DNA of 39,388 nucleotides. Origin: Nostoc sp. NMS7 (GTDB taxonomy: Bacteria; Cyanobacteriota; Cyanobacteriia; Cyanobacteriales; Nostocaceae). The stretch spans positions 1 to 39,388 of the forward strand of contig NZ_JABXKJ010000065.1 in the NCBI RefSeq assembly GCF_017115085.1. Direction: 5' to 3'. Shown piece after piece: positions 31,940 through 39,388 of this stretch. Every line of letters starts with the position of its first letter. The first letter of the stretch is position 1. A program made the position numbers and the translations under genes. The notes under the pieces are model-generated. The model saw only the letters and a list, made by a program, of their open reading frames with translations, searched no databases and had not been told where the DNA came from.

Positions 31940-32344
31940 TTAGTGCCCATTGGTTATTACATGGATTGCTCCACCTACAGCCGCACCATCAACAGCATTG
32001 CCAAGGGTATGTCTACCATCGCCAGTAATTATCCCAGTCAAGGCGCTAGCCCCAGCACCGACTCCGACATCTTGACCAAGGTTCCGGTGACGGCGACCAC
32101 GAGTGTTTCTCAGACCATTTGCACCATTGACTGCTGCACCAGTGACACCACCTTTGACAGCATTGCCTAATACACTACCATGTCCTCTAACAGCTCCTGT
32201 TACCACATTGGTAACAGCCCCAATACCTGCATCTCTTAGTACTTGGTCGTCAGCAGCAGCCGGTTTCGCGGGAACTAAGGTGACACCAGCTAAACTTGCA
32301 GCCATGAGACTGGGTAAAAGTGTACGCTTTAGGATATTATTCAT
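31940..32344 (-). CDS. Secreted glycine/alanine-rich protein
   Basis: A 134-residue protein. The signal peptide is clear: MNNILKRTLLPSLMAASLAGVTLVPAKPAAA. The mature part is built of repeated small-residue segments (GIGAVTNVVTGAVRGHGSVLGNAVKGGVTGAAV and GVGAGASALTGIITGDGRHTLGNAVDGAAVGGAI), two similar units separated by a basic stretch (RNTRGRRHRN). The Gly/Ala periodicity is like glycine-zipper membrane-associating helices. No enzymatic motif is present. It could be an envelope protein. No function is assigned. Confidence 0.75.
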   Translation of the reverse strand: MNNILKRTLLPSLMAASLAGVTLVPAKPAAADDQVLRDAGIGAVTNVVTGAVRGHGSVLGNAVKGGVTGAAVNGANGLRNTRGRRHRNLGQDVGVGAGASALTGIITGDGRHTLGNAVDGAAVGGAIHVITNGH

Positions 32345-32690
32345 TGTGTTACCTTCTCAAAACATCAAACAACTGGCTAAAAACCAAAGTTGCTGGAGTC
32401 CGATAAAATCTGATTTTTTCGTCTGAACAACAGCAACTAATTATTGTTCTCTAATATAGATCATCGCACTTCCAAAGTCATAACTGCATCTACTGAAAGC
32501 ATGAATATAGATTCAGTCCAGAGAAGCCCTTACTAATTTATTAGGCAATACTAGAGATTATCTATTGACAAAATTACTAAAAGATGCTATTGGGATGTGA
32601 AAGTTGCATTTTTTCATTACTACCAAGCGATTTATCATTAGAAATCGCGTAGTGTTTACCTTATCTATCTAAAGGTAGTTGCCAAAATAA
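32345..32690. other. 346-bp spacer without a recognisable feature
   Basis: AT-rich. It must contain the promoter of the secreted protein gene at its left end. No convincing ORF, repeat or stem-loop was seen. Confidence 0.5.
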
Positions 32691-32933
32691 TTAAACTAAC
32701 TCGTCGGGGTTAATATTTAATTCTCTTAGTTTAGCAGCCAAGCGTTGCGTAGGTGTAGCCCGCACTTCTCTACGAGACGCTGCGTGTAGCTTGCTTATCC
32801 GAAGGAGTACGACAAAGCTCAGTGACCATCGTAGACATCGCTCCCATCCTATTTGTAGCAAATTACCCTGATTATCCCACCAGCGCAACCAGGGTAATTC
32901 TAGATTCTGATAGCGGCCTTGCCAAGTTCCCAA
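32691..32933 (-). pseudogene. Remnant of a Uma2-family (DUF820) endonuclease gene
   Basis: The surviving frame begins GTWQGRYQNLELPWLRWWDNQGNL, which looks like the C-terminal part of Uma2 proteins just after the nuclease core. It ends AAKLRELNINPDELV, the usual C-terminal phrase. The normal Glu/Arg-rich coiled linker in between has been replaced by an interspersed palindromic repeat (about 32757-32812). The catalytic N-terminal two thirds are missing upstream, where I could find only a short unrelated open frame. The start Met is therefore not a real start. This is probably a decayed gene. Confidence 0.6.
32757..32812. repeat. Interspersed palindromic repeat inside the Uma2 remnant
   Basis: It matches the reverse complement of 6398-6460 (shared: CTCTACGAGACGCT-like, GTAGCTTGCTT, GTACGAC). 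In the remnant it is read in the direction opposite to that in the M23 gene, yet stays open in both. Confidence 0.75.
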
Positions 32934-33038
32934 TAGCTATACAATGTATCAGCGATTCTACTCCAATAGCTTTAGGATATGTTTTGGGATATAATTCCAA
33001 TTCCACTGCTTAAAATCTATTTGCCGAAGCTCTTATTT

Positions 33039-33449
33039 CTAAGAATCTGTTGATAGCCAATTATCCAAGCTTAGTCCTTCAACTCTCAGCAAGTCAGAGT
33101 CATTAGAAACCAGAGTTAAACCGCGTGCGATCGCTGTAGCTGCTATCAATATATCTTGCTCTTGGATAGTCAACCCCCTGCGTTGTAAATCCACATATAT
33201 TTCACACGCTAGTTCAATAATCTCTAAATCATCTATTAATAAAATTTTATATATTTGACAAAATTTATTAAACTCAGCTAACTGTCTAGTTGCATTGATA
33301 GCTAAAAGACCTCGTTTGACTTCATAGTAAGTTATGCAACTAATAAACACATCTTGTTTCAGACGACGCACTTCTCGAAACTTTTGCTCTACAATTACAT
33401 TTCTCTTCAAAATATAACTAACAATATTTGAATCTAGTAAATAACTCAC
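33039..33449 (-). CDS. PIN-domain (VapC-like) toxin ribonuclease
   Basis: 136 residues. Acidic catalytic residues are visible: D6 in YLLDSNIVSY, E43 in TYYEVKRGL, D99 in TIQEQDILIAA, and NDSDL (116-120) near the end. This is the classical VapC pattern. The toxin cleaves structured RNA when free. It overlaps the upstream antitoxin gene by 4 bp. It is not close in sequence to the PIN protein at 1499, so the window holds two independent toxin-antitoxin loci. Confidence 0.88.
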   Translation of the reverse strand: MSYLLDSNIVSYILKRNVIVEQKFREVRRLKQDVFISCITYYEVKRGLLAINATRQLAEFNKFCQIYKILLIDDLEIIELACEIYVDLQRRGLTIQEQDILIAATAIARGLTLVSNDSDLLRVEGLSLDNWLSTDS

Positions 33450-33748
33450 CTTATTGGTCTTCCTTCTACCACTGCATCAAAAATAGCTATTTGCTCGGGT
33501 GTTAAATCATTTAACGTACCTGAAACTGCCTCTAAAATTAAAATACTATCAATTCTGTCTGTCAAATCATCATCTTTAATTTCCGTCATTTCTTCTGGTG
33601 AGAATTGCCCAAATAGTTCAACTAACATTTGGCTCATTTCCTGTTGATTTAACTTGACTTGATATAAGCTATTACCTTTAAATAATTTTTCCACAATTGG
33701 CGATATCCGATTGATAAGTTGCTGATGATAGCTAGAGACTTTTTGCAT
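33446..33748 (-). CDS. Putative antitoxin of the VapC-like toxin
   Basis: A 100-residue acidic, mostly helical protein. The start chosen is MQKVSSYHQQLINRI at 33748, preceded by GGGAGA with good spacing; a Met seven codons upstream is also open. The C-terminal part DLTPEQIAIFDAVVEGRPIR resembles the toxin-wrapping tail seen in several cyanobacterial antitoxins of PIN toxins. The ATGA overlap with the toxin gene supports the pairing. No DNA-binding motif is obvious. Confidence 0.7.
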   Translation of the reverse strand: MQKVSSYHQQLINRISPIVEKLFKGNSLYQVKLNQQEMSQMLVELFGQFSPEEMTEIKDDDLTDRIDSILILEAVSGTLNDLTPEQIAIFDAVVEGRPIR

Positions 33749-33950
33749 AATTTTCTCCCAGTATTTCACTAATTACCTCAATTATAAACAATCCTCCTCT
33801 GCGTTAAAAAAAGGCTGGCAATATTTCGGCGTGAGGGCTGACTATAGTTTGGTCTTGTAGACTTATGATAAATATCTTCTGTTGGATTTCTCTTGACTCT
33901 ACAATAGTCAAAGACCTGGCTATTTCCAATTGCCAAGTGTAAAATGTAAA

Positions 33951-35342
33951 CTAAAACTCAGCACTTTGCGGTGTACGCGGAAAGGGAATCACATCGCGGA
34001 TATTTCCCATACCAGTCATAAATTGCACGAGTCGTTCAAAACCCAACCCAAAACCCGCATGGGGGACAGTACCATAACGACGTAAATCAAGATACCACCA
34101 CAAGTCTTCTGGGTTTAATCCTTGCGCTAACACGCGGCGTTCTAAAACTTCCAAGCGTTCTTCGCGCTGCGAACCGCCAACAATTTCGCCAATTTTCGGT
34201 GCGAGAATATCCATTGCGCGGACGGTTTTTTCATCGTCGTTTAAACGCATATAAAAGGCTTTGATTTGCGCTGGATAATCTGTAACGATCGCAGGCTTTT
34301 TAAATAATTGTTCAGCTAGGTAGCGTTCGTGTTCTGATTGTAAGTCTAAACCCCAACTTACAGGATATTCAAATTTAACATCAGCTTTTTCTAAAAGTTT
34401 GATGGCTTCTGTATAAGTTAAGCGTTCAAACTGATTATTAATAATATTCTCAGCTGTTGTCAACACAGATTTATCAATGCGTTCATTGAAAAATTCCATG
34501 TCTTCTGGGCAAGTTTCCAACACATATTTAAAAATGTGTTTCAGAAACGCCTCAGCTAAATCCATATCGCCTTCTAAGTCACAAAAAGCCATTTCTGGCT
34601 CAACCATCCAAAATTCTGCTAAGTGGCGGGAAGTATTAGAATTTTCTGCACGGAAGGTAGGGCCAAAGGTGTAGACGTTACTAAACGCCATCGCCATAAC
34701 TTCCGCCTCCAACTGGCCGCTAACTGTTAAATATGTGGGTTTAGCAAAAAAGTCTTGGCTGTAATCTACTGCTTGATTTTCTGTGCGCGGAATATTCTTT
34801 AAATCCAAACTGGTAACACTAAACAGTTCACCCGCACCTTCGCAATCGCTAGCAGTGATAATGGGTGTGTGTACCCACAAAAAGCCTCTTTCGTGGAAAA
34901 ATTGATGAATTGCTGTCGAACAAGCATTTCTGACGCGGAAAACTGCACCAAAGGAATTAGTTCGCGCTCGCAAATGTCCAATGGTTCGCAGAAACTCAAA
35001 GGAATGGCGTTTCTTTTGCAGGGGATATGTATCGGGATCAGCCTCTCCGTAAACTTTCACTATGTCGGCTTTCAACTCAATTCGCTGTCCTTTACCAAGA
35101 GAAGCCACTAATACCCCTGTCACTTCGACAGCAGCACCCGTATTCAATTTTTTCAAGATAGCTTCATAATCCGGCAAATCTTGATTAATCACGACTTGCA
35201 AATTAGCTAGTGATGAGCCGTCATTGACTTCAATAAAAGCAAACCCTTTGGAATCACGTTTCGTCCGCACCCAGCCTTGAACTTGGAGGGACTCATCAGG
35301 TTGACCACTTCGCAATATTTCTGCAATCCGTCGATTTACCAT
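33951..35342 (-). CDS. asnS: Asparaginyl-tRNA synthetase
   Basis: Charges tRNA-Asn (EC 6.1.1.22). The likely start is [10 protein letters not shown] at 35342 (a Met eight codons upstream is also open). An N-terminal OB-fold anticodon-binding domain ([21 protein letters not shown]) is followed by a class II core with motif 2 ([24 protein letters not shown]) and motif 3 ([15 protein letters not shown]). The 463 residues match the normal bacterial length. It stands alone on the minus strand. Confidence 0.97.
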   Translation of the reverse strand: MVNRRIAEILRSGQPDESLQVQGWVRTKRDSKGFAFIEVNDGSSLANLQVVINQDLPDYEAILKKLNTGAAVEVTGVLVASLGKGQRIELKADIVKVYGEADPDTYPLQKKRHSFEFLRTIGHLRARTNSFGAVFRVRNACSTAIHQFFHERGFLWVHTPIITASDCEGAGELFSVTSLDLKNIPRTENQAVDYSQDFFAKPTYLTVSGQLEAEVMAMAFSNVYTFGPTFRAENSNTSRHLAEFWMVEPEMAFCDLEGDMDLAEAFLKHIFKYVLETCPEDMEFFNERIDKSVLTTAENIINNQFERLTYTEAIKLLEKADVKFEYPVSWGLDLQSEHERYLAEQLFKKPAIVTDYPAQIKAFYMRLNDDEKTVRAMDILAPKIGEIVGGSQREERLEVLERRVLAQGLNPEDLWWYLDLRRYGTVPHAGFGLGFERLVQFMTGMGNIRDVIPFPRTPQSAEF

Positions 35343-35426
35343 ATTATGCAATTTATATTTCGTCAACGTCGGGAGTAGAGAAAAGAATCTTAAGGAGTTA
35401 ACTCAATCTAAAATCCCAAATTGGGA

Positions 35427-35789
35427 TTATCCAGCACAAGACTTTAATATCCAGCCTATGATAACGCCCATTCCGCCAAAGCGGACGGCTTGCCAGAAAG
35501 GTTTTTTGAAGCTACGCCAAGAAAATAACTGGCTTTCTAAATTTAGTTCTAGCATTTCCAATTGCTGTTGAATTTGCCGTAACTCTACTTTGATATCTGG
35601 TGTCTGAGATTTATTGTGCTTCAGTTGATCCCGGCGCTGTTGCCATTGTGCCTGTTGTTGGCGATCGCGTTGCACTTGATCATAACGTTCTTTTAAGGAC
35701 AGGAGCGATCGCTCTACTTCTTCCAGTTCTTGTTCAAAATCTGGTTCGGGATTTTCCCCTGGCGGTTGCGATTGTTTTGGCGGCTTCAT
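35427..35789 (-). CDS. Coiled-coil protein with C-terminal membrane helix
   Basis: 120 residues. Pro-rich N-terminus, then a Gln/Glu/Arg-rich coiled coil (about 18-85, EQELEEVERSLLSLKERYDQV), and a single C-terminal membrane helix (FGGMGVIIGWILKSCAG). It is probably a tail-anchored cytoplasmic protein. The family is not recognised by me. It is divergent from the gene at 35834 with 44 bp between them. Confidence 0.75.
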   Translation of the reverse strand: MKPPKQSQPPGENPEPDFEQELEEVERSLLSLKERYDQVQRDRQQQAQWQQRRDQLKHNKSQTPDIKVELRQIQQQLEMLELNLESQLFSWRSFKKPFWQAVRFGGMGVIIGWILKSCAG

Positions 35790-35833
35790 TTACAAGTAGT
35801 AAAGTAGAAGTAAATGCAAATGTGCCAATAGTC

Positions 35834-36112
35834 ATGTCTCAATCTACCCAGCTGCCGAAAACCAGTCAACTGAATGAACTTAGTACCCTGGAACTAGCTC
35901 AAGCCCTCATGGAAAGGCTGACCATTTCCCCTAACGATTGGCATCGCCTCAAGTCTAACCGCAATTCTCGCGCTAATGAACAAGTGGCAGCAGCTATTGT
36001 GTATCTTTTAAAGAATCAGCCCCAAGAAGCTCAAGCTAGATTAGAACAAGCAGTAGGTTGGTTAGATCGGTCTATTTCTGCCCCTCCCTGTCCGAGTCAT
36101 GAAAAAAGTTAG
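35834..36112 (+). CDS. Small conserved cyanobacterial protein, helical
   Basis: 92 residues from ATG 35834 (MSQSTQLPKTSQL). The longer frame from 35600 overlaps the opposite-strand gene and is rejected. It is helical, with LSTLELAQALMERLTISPNDWHRLKSNRNSRANEQVAAAIVYLLKNQP and a C-terminal QAVGWLDRSISAPPCPSH. The well-conserved style suggests a real cyanobacterial family, possibly DUF6439, though I am not certain. No catalytic motif is present. Confidence 0.75.
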   Translation: MSQSTQLPKTSQLNELSTLELAQALMERLTISPNDWHRLKSNRNSRANEQVAAAIVYLLKNQPQEAQARLEQAVGWLDRSISAPPCPSHEKS

Positions 36113-36156
36113 GAGTGAGGAGTGATGAGTTAGAAGTTTTAAATAATTAACTCCTG

Positions 36157-36182
36157 TAGAGACGCGATTAATCGCGTCTCTA
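36157..36182. repeat. Perfect 26-bp palindrome, copy 2
   Basis: The half-site TAGAGACGCGATT is followed by its exact complement. It shares its 20-bp core with 12641-12660. It lies between two convergent genes and could act as a bidirectional terminator. Confidence 0.85.
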
Positions 36183-36201
36183 CTCCTAACTCCTAAATAC
36201 C

Positions 36202-36651
36202 TTATCGCCGCAGAGATAATCCCCGGCGATTTTCCATTTGTTTACAAAGCCTCAATTCTGTGCCTTTGCGGTTCCACTGCACCTGATCAAAAATTTGATG
36301 GAGAAGACATAAACCACGACCACTTTCTGCCTCATCTGGTGGGAGATAATCTGTTGACTCTTCATCACTACAAGATGAAGGAGTAAAGCCGCTACCCTGG
36401 TCTGATATGATCCACCAATATTGATTATCTATTAAGGAAAAACGCACTACAACTGTTTTACTTGGATCAAGATTATTGCCATGTTTAGCGGCGTTGACTA
36501 GGGCTTCTTGAAGTCCTAGCCGCAATTCGGCTTGTAACTTTGCTGGAATTTCTGCCAACAGTAAATCTAATATCGGACAAAGATAGAGGGTTGAGGCAAA
36601 ACTAATAGTGCCCCAATAGCGTCCAACTGGACGGAGTGAAATAGTAATCAC
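36202..36651 (-). CDS. RsbW-like anti-sigma/serine kinase ATPase
   Basis: A 149-residue GHKL ATPase domain. The N-box is LGLQEALVNAAKHGNN, the G1 box ISDQGSGFTP and the G2 box ESGRGLCLLHQIFD. This is the pattern of the RsbW/SpoIIAB-type regulators, which bind a sigma factor or phosphorylate an anti-anti-sigma STAS protein. There is no membrane segment. No partner STAS or sigma gene is adjacent, so the target is unknown. Confidence 0.85.
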   Translation of the reverse strand: MITISLRPVGRYWGTISFASTLYLCPILDLLLAEIPAKLQAELRLGLQEALVNAAKHGNNLDPSKTVVVRFSLIDNQYWWIISDQGSGFTPSSCSDEESTDYLPPDEAESGRGLCLLHQIFDQVQWNRKGTELRLCKQMENRRGLSLRR

Positions 36652-37046
36652 AAGAGAAACCCCATAGCTTTCAGTTAGCTAGACATCAGTTTGCTATTAC
36701 AGGCACCCTGATAAAACTTGAGGTGGTCATGCTGCCTTCAAACTTGCGTCTTTAAAACTAAATTTTGAAAATGCTAGGGAGCAGAGCATTGGCTTTATCT
36801 ATGAGTTGGGATTGTTTAGATATATAGCGGCTGCAATAAGTTTGATAGTGAAGTCAGCAACTTCAAAAGATGCTAGTAATTCAATAGAGTATTGGCATAC
36901 TCTAGTTAATTGCCGATCTGGAATTTACACAATCCAATTTCACATTTTTAAGAGCCTATGCAACTTGAATTTCTTTAAACAAAATGAATTTCTATTTTTA
37001 GCTTAATTTAATTTTAGCATCTTTAGTATGCACTAGACTAAAAATT
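36652..37046. other. 395-bp spacer without a convincing gene
   Basis: A 66-codon open frame at 36806-37006 has no ribosome binding site and an AT-driven composition, and is not accepted. No repeat stands out. Confidence 0.5.
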
Positions 37047-38453
37047 TCAAATTTCACTTTTTTTAAAGGAATTACTACCCTTGTCCAAATGTGATAGCAC
37101 AAGAAAGGCGGCAGCTTCAACATGAGCAGTTTGAGGAAAAAAATCAGCAGGTTGTACCCGTGTGATAGTATATTGCCCATCTTGACAAAGCAATTTCAGG
37201 TCACGGGCGAGGGTAGATACTTTACAGCTGACGTAAACGATCCTATATGGTTTCAATTGCCGTAAAGTCTCGATGACAGCGCGATCGCACCCTTTACGTG
37301 GCGGATCGAGTATTACTACATCTGGTATTGCGCCCATTTTTGGCAGCAATTTTTCTACTGCCCCAACTTGGAATGTCACATTATCAATTCCGTTGCGGTG
37401 GGCATTCAAAATAGCTTGGTCTACTGCTGCTGGTTGCACTTCTAATCCTGTAGCAATACGTACTTTGTTGGCGAGGGGTAAAGTTAAAGTCCCAATACCA
37501 CAGTAGGCATCAACTAGGAACTCATGCCCTTGAAGATTGAGTTCTGATTGAATTACCTGCAATAGTGCCTCTGCTGTTTCTGTATACACTTGGAAAAATG
37601 TATCTGGGCGCACTTGAAATTCCAGTCCAGCAAAATTTTCACGCAGGTGTGGTACTCCAGCGATGCAACGGGTTTCTGATCCAAAGATAGCATTTGTGCG
37701 ATCGCTATTACGATTGAGCGACACTCCCACTAACTGGGGATAGCGCTTTAACCATTCCTGGGCTTGGGTTTCAATTCCTGATAAATTCCAGTCCTTCACC
37801 ACCAAAGTCAGCAACATTTCCCCAGTGTGTCGGCCAATGCGTAAACCAAGATGGCGAATTTTCCCTTGGTGACGCTGTTCGTCGTAAATTTGCCAACCCC
37901 GTTGTTGAATATCCTGCTTAACTTCGGCTAATAAAGGATTTAATCGTGAGTCTTGGACTGGACATTGATTTAAGTTAATTAATTGGTGACTACCTTTTTG
38001 GTAATATCCAGCTTGTACCTGTCCCGTTGCCGATATGCCTAGAGGATATGTAGATTTGTTACGGTAATTTAAAGCAAAAGGGCCGGCGAGTACCGGCTCA
38101 ACTGGTGGTTGGACAAAACCGCCAATGCGTTCCAAAGCTTGGATAACTTGATTTTGCTTGGCTGCTAGCTGGTTATTATAATCAATATGCTGCCACTGGC
38201 AACCACCGCACTTATCCGCCACAATACAATTAGGTCTAATCCGGTGGGGGGATCGTGACAATAGCTCCTGGAGCTTACCGTGGGCGTATTTGGGTTTAAC
38301 ATGTACCAAGCGGACGATCGCGCGATCGCCTGGGACAGTATCCGGGACAAACACAACACGCTCATCAGCGCGTCCCACACCATCGCCTGTATCACTCAGA
38401 TTAGCGATCGTCACTTCAATTAATTCACCCTGTTGCCAAATTATTTTAGTCAT
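37047..38453 (-). CDS. rlmD: 23S rRNA (uracil-5-)-methyltransferase, RlmD/RumA type
   Basis: A 468-residue SAM-dependent enzyme making m5U in 23S rRNA. An N-terminal TRAM domain (about 8-60) is followed by Cys ligands of the [4Fe-4S] cluster (C76, C82 and C85 in CIVADKCGGCQW, plus a later Cys in NQCPVQ). The SAM motif is VDAYCGIGTLTLPLA, the substrate motif DPPRKGCDRAVIE, and the catalytic Cys is in IVYVSCKVSTLARDL. The start ATG lies in the first unit of a CCAATGA heptad repeat. No ribosome binding site precedes it, so translation initiation is unusual. Which uridine is the target cannot be read from the sequence. Confidence 0.93.
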   Translation of the reverse strand: MTKIIWQQGELIEVTIANLSDTGDGVGRADERVVFVPDTVPGDRAIVRLVHVKPKYAHGKLQELLSRSPHRIRPNCIVADKCGGCQWQHIDYNNQLAAKQNQVIQALERIGGFVQPPVEPVLAGPFALNYRNKSTYPLGISATGQVQAGYYQKGSHQLINLNQCPVQDSRLNPLLAEVKQDIQQRGWQIYDEQRHQGKIRHLGLRIGRHTGEMLLTLVVKDWNLSGIETQAQEWLKRYPQLVGVSLNRNSDRTNAIFGSETRCIAGVPHLRENFAGLEFQVRPDTFFQVYTETAEALLQVIQSELNLQGHEFLVDAYCGIGTLTLPLANKVRIATGLEVQPAAVDQAILNAHRNGIDNVTFQVGAVEKLLPKMGAIPDVVILDPPRKGCDRAVIETLRQLKPYRIVYVSCKVSTLARDLKLLCQDGQYTITRVQPADFFPQTAHVEAAAFLVLSHLDKGSNSFKKSEI

Positions 38454-38577
38454 TGGTCATTGGTCATTGGTCATTGGTCATTGGTCATTGGGCATTGGGC
38501 ATGGGTCATTCCCCTTGTCTCCCTTGTCTCCCTCATCTCCCCCACTCCCCACTCCCCCACTCCCCACTCCCCCCAAA
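38450..38577. repeat. Heptad tandem repeat at the rlmD start, then C-rich run
   Basis: Six units of TCATTGG fill 38450-38491 and a GCATTGG variant follows. On the minus strand each unit contains an ATG; the first unit provides the rlmD start codon. From about 38510 a CCCCACTCCCC-type low-complexity run continues to 38577. Confidence 0.9.
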
Positions 38578-38677
38578 CAGATAAATTCAATACATAAGTA
38601 GCTCCTATCTCTTCACTTGTGTACCTCCGACTCGTTAAACTAACAGATAAATAATATTTCAGGTGATTTCAATCATC

Positions 38678-39163
38678 ATGACTGTAATTAGCCAAGTTAT
38701 TCTCCAAGCCGACGACGAACTGCGTTATCCCAGCAGTGGCGAACTTGAAAACATCAAAGACTTTTTGCAAACCGGCGTACAACGGACGCGGATTGCGGCT
38801 ACCTTAGCCGAAAACGAAAAAAAGATAGTTCAGGAAGCAACCAAACAACTTTGGCAAAAGCGTCCTGACTTTATCTCCCCCGGAGGTAATGCTTACGGGG
38901 AACGTCAACGCTCTCTATGTATCCGTGACTTTGGCTGGTACTTACGTCTAATTACTTATGGCGTGCTTGCCGGCGACAAAGAGCCAATTGAAAAAATCGG
39001 TTTGATTGGTGTGCGGGAAATGTACAATTCATTGGGCGTTCCCGTAACTGGAATGGTAGAAGCGATGAATTCGCTGAAAACAGCCTCCCTTAGCTTACTG
39101 AGTGCAGAAGACGCTGCCCAAGCAGCACCCTACTTTGATTACATCATTCAAGCGATGTCTTAA
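38678..39163 (+). CDS. apcD: Allophycocyanin B alpha subunit (phycobilisome terminal emitter)
   Basis: A 161-residue phycobiliprotein. ATG 38678 ([18 protein letters not shown]) is chosen over five codons upstream because AGGTGA lies 11 bases away and the family starts this way. The chromophore-binding cysteine is C81 in [17 protein letters not shown]. The C-terminal [25 protein letters not shown] is the usual allophycocyanin end. ApcD absorbs at longer wavelength than ordinary allophycocyanin and passes energy from the phycobilisome core to the photosystems, especially photosystem I. It is a single gene, apart from the main apcABC cluster, as is common. Confidence 0.95.
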   Translation: MTVISQVILQADDELRYPSSGELENIKDFLQTGVQRTRIAATLAENEKKIVQEATKQLWQKRPDFISPGGNAYGERQRSLCIRDFGWYLRLITYGVLAGDKEPIEKIGLIGVREMYNSLGVPVTGMVEAMNSLKTASLSLLSAEDAAQAAPYFDYIIQAMS

Positions 39164-39333
39164 TACAAAGTGTGTGCTGCTTCTAGGAGTATATTTCCGA
39201 TCTACTAGAATCAGTGCAAGATATTAGCACTCAATAGGCATAAGATCCCCAATTTGATCATACCTTCCCCACATTGGGTAGTGGCTGTGGCAAAATCTCT
39301 GTCAAGTTATCAACCAGTTGTGGGGAAATTTTA

Positions 39334-39388
39334 TGGGCATTGGGCATTGGGCATTGGGCATTGGGCATTGGGCATTGGGCATTGGGCA
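39334..39388. repeat. Heptad tandem repeat at the window end
   Basis: TGGGCAT is repeated almost eight times and runs off the window. It is the same heptad family as 38450-38498. The 170 bp between the apcD stop and this repeat show no gene. Confidence 0.92.

Noticed and set aside
31943..32426. Plus-strand frames opposite the secreted glycine-rich protein
   Set aside because: They are shadows of the minus-strand gene, which has a signal peptide and consistent composition.
35600..35833. N-terminal extension of the small gene at 35834
   Set aside because: It is antisense to the coiled-coil protein gene, and its codon pattern is that of the opposite strand.
36806..37006. 66-codon plus-strand frame in the spacer before rlmD
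   Set aside because: AT-driven composition, no ribosome binding site, and no recognisable domain.
38450..38498. Heptad repeats as a CRISPR array
   Set aside because: Units are 7 bp with no spacers and no cas genes are nearby.

Overview
This window comes from a filamentous, probably heterocyst-forming cyanobacterium of the Nostoc/Anabaena group. The HIP1 octamer GCGATCGC is scattered throughout. There are heptanucleotide tandem repeats of the type known from heterocystous genomes, many small palindromic repeats and MITE-like elements, and cyanobacterial genes (apcD, the sphR-sphS-sphU phosphate-sensing set, an SLH/OprB porin, DUF2499/DUF3593/DUF3318 proteins, a giant Ser/Thr-His hybrid kinase). 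The assignment rests on sequence features only; no database was searched.

Region 1 (1-2.1 kb) is accessory. It holds three integron attC-like sites of 82-86 bp, each just after or overlapping the end of a small gene: an MltR-like fragment, a ~75-residue orphan protein, and a PIN-domain toxin-antitoxin pair. A 172-bp leader repeat (two copies, 5 mismatches) precedes the second and third genes. No integrase is visible, so this looks like a cluster of attC sites lacking an integrase.

Region 2 (2.1-9.3 kb) is housekeeping with small additions: an aldo/keto reductase with a ferredoxin-like tail, a bifunctional nuclease, riboflavin synthase (ribE), a secreted M23 peptidase, biotin ligase (birA), the PgeF/laccase-domain protein, and a two-gene unit pairing a retropepsin-like protease with an unknown 105-residue protein. 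Region 3 (9.3-17 kb) has a GT87-type membrane glycosyltransferase, a MITE with a perfect 26-bp inverted repeat, csaB, a 21-bp tandem repeat, the DUF2499-DUF3593 pair, hisA, and an adjacent glutamine-synthetase-like plus amidohydrolase pair that resembles a split FluG/NodGS protein.

Region 4 (17-27 kb) is about signalling: an 1811-residue Ser/Thr kinase-AAA-GAF-histidine kinase, then sphR, sphS and sphU. A TnpB-only IS200/IS605-type element sits between sphR and sphS, and its end appears to supply the sphR stop codon. Region 5 (27-31.8 kb) carries a Crp/Fnr regulator, a porin with a strong terminator, and small conserved proteins. Region 6 (31.9-39.4 kb) has a secreted glycine-rich protein, a Uma2-like remnant, a second VapBC-like pair, asnS, a coiled-coil membrane protein, an RsbW-like ATPase, rlmD (start codon inside a heptad repeat) and apcD. 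The window ends in another heptad repeat.

No tRNA, rRNA or CRISPR array was seen. The most unusual items are the attC-like cassette cluster, the TnpB insertion in the phosphate two-component operon, the split FluG-like pair, the retropepsin-like module, and interspersed palindromic repeats that lie in frame inside coding sequences.
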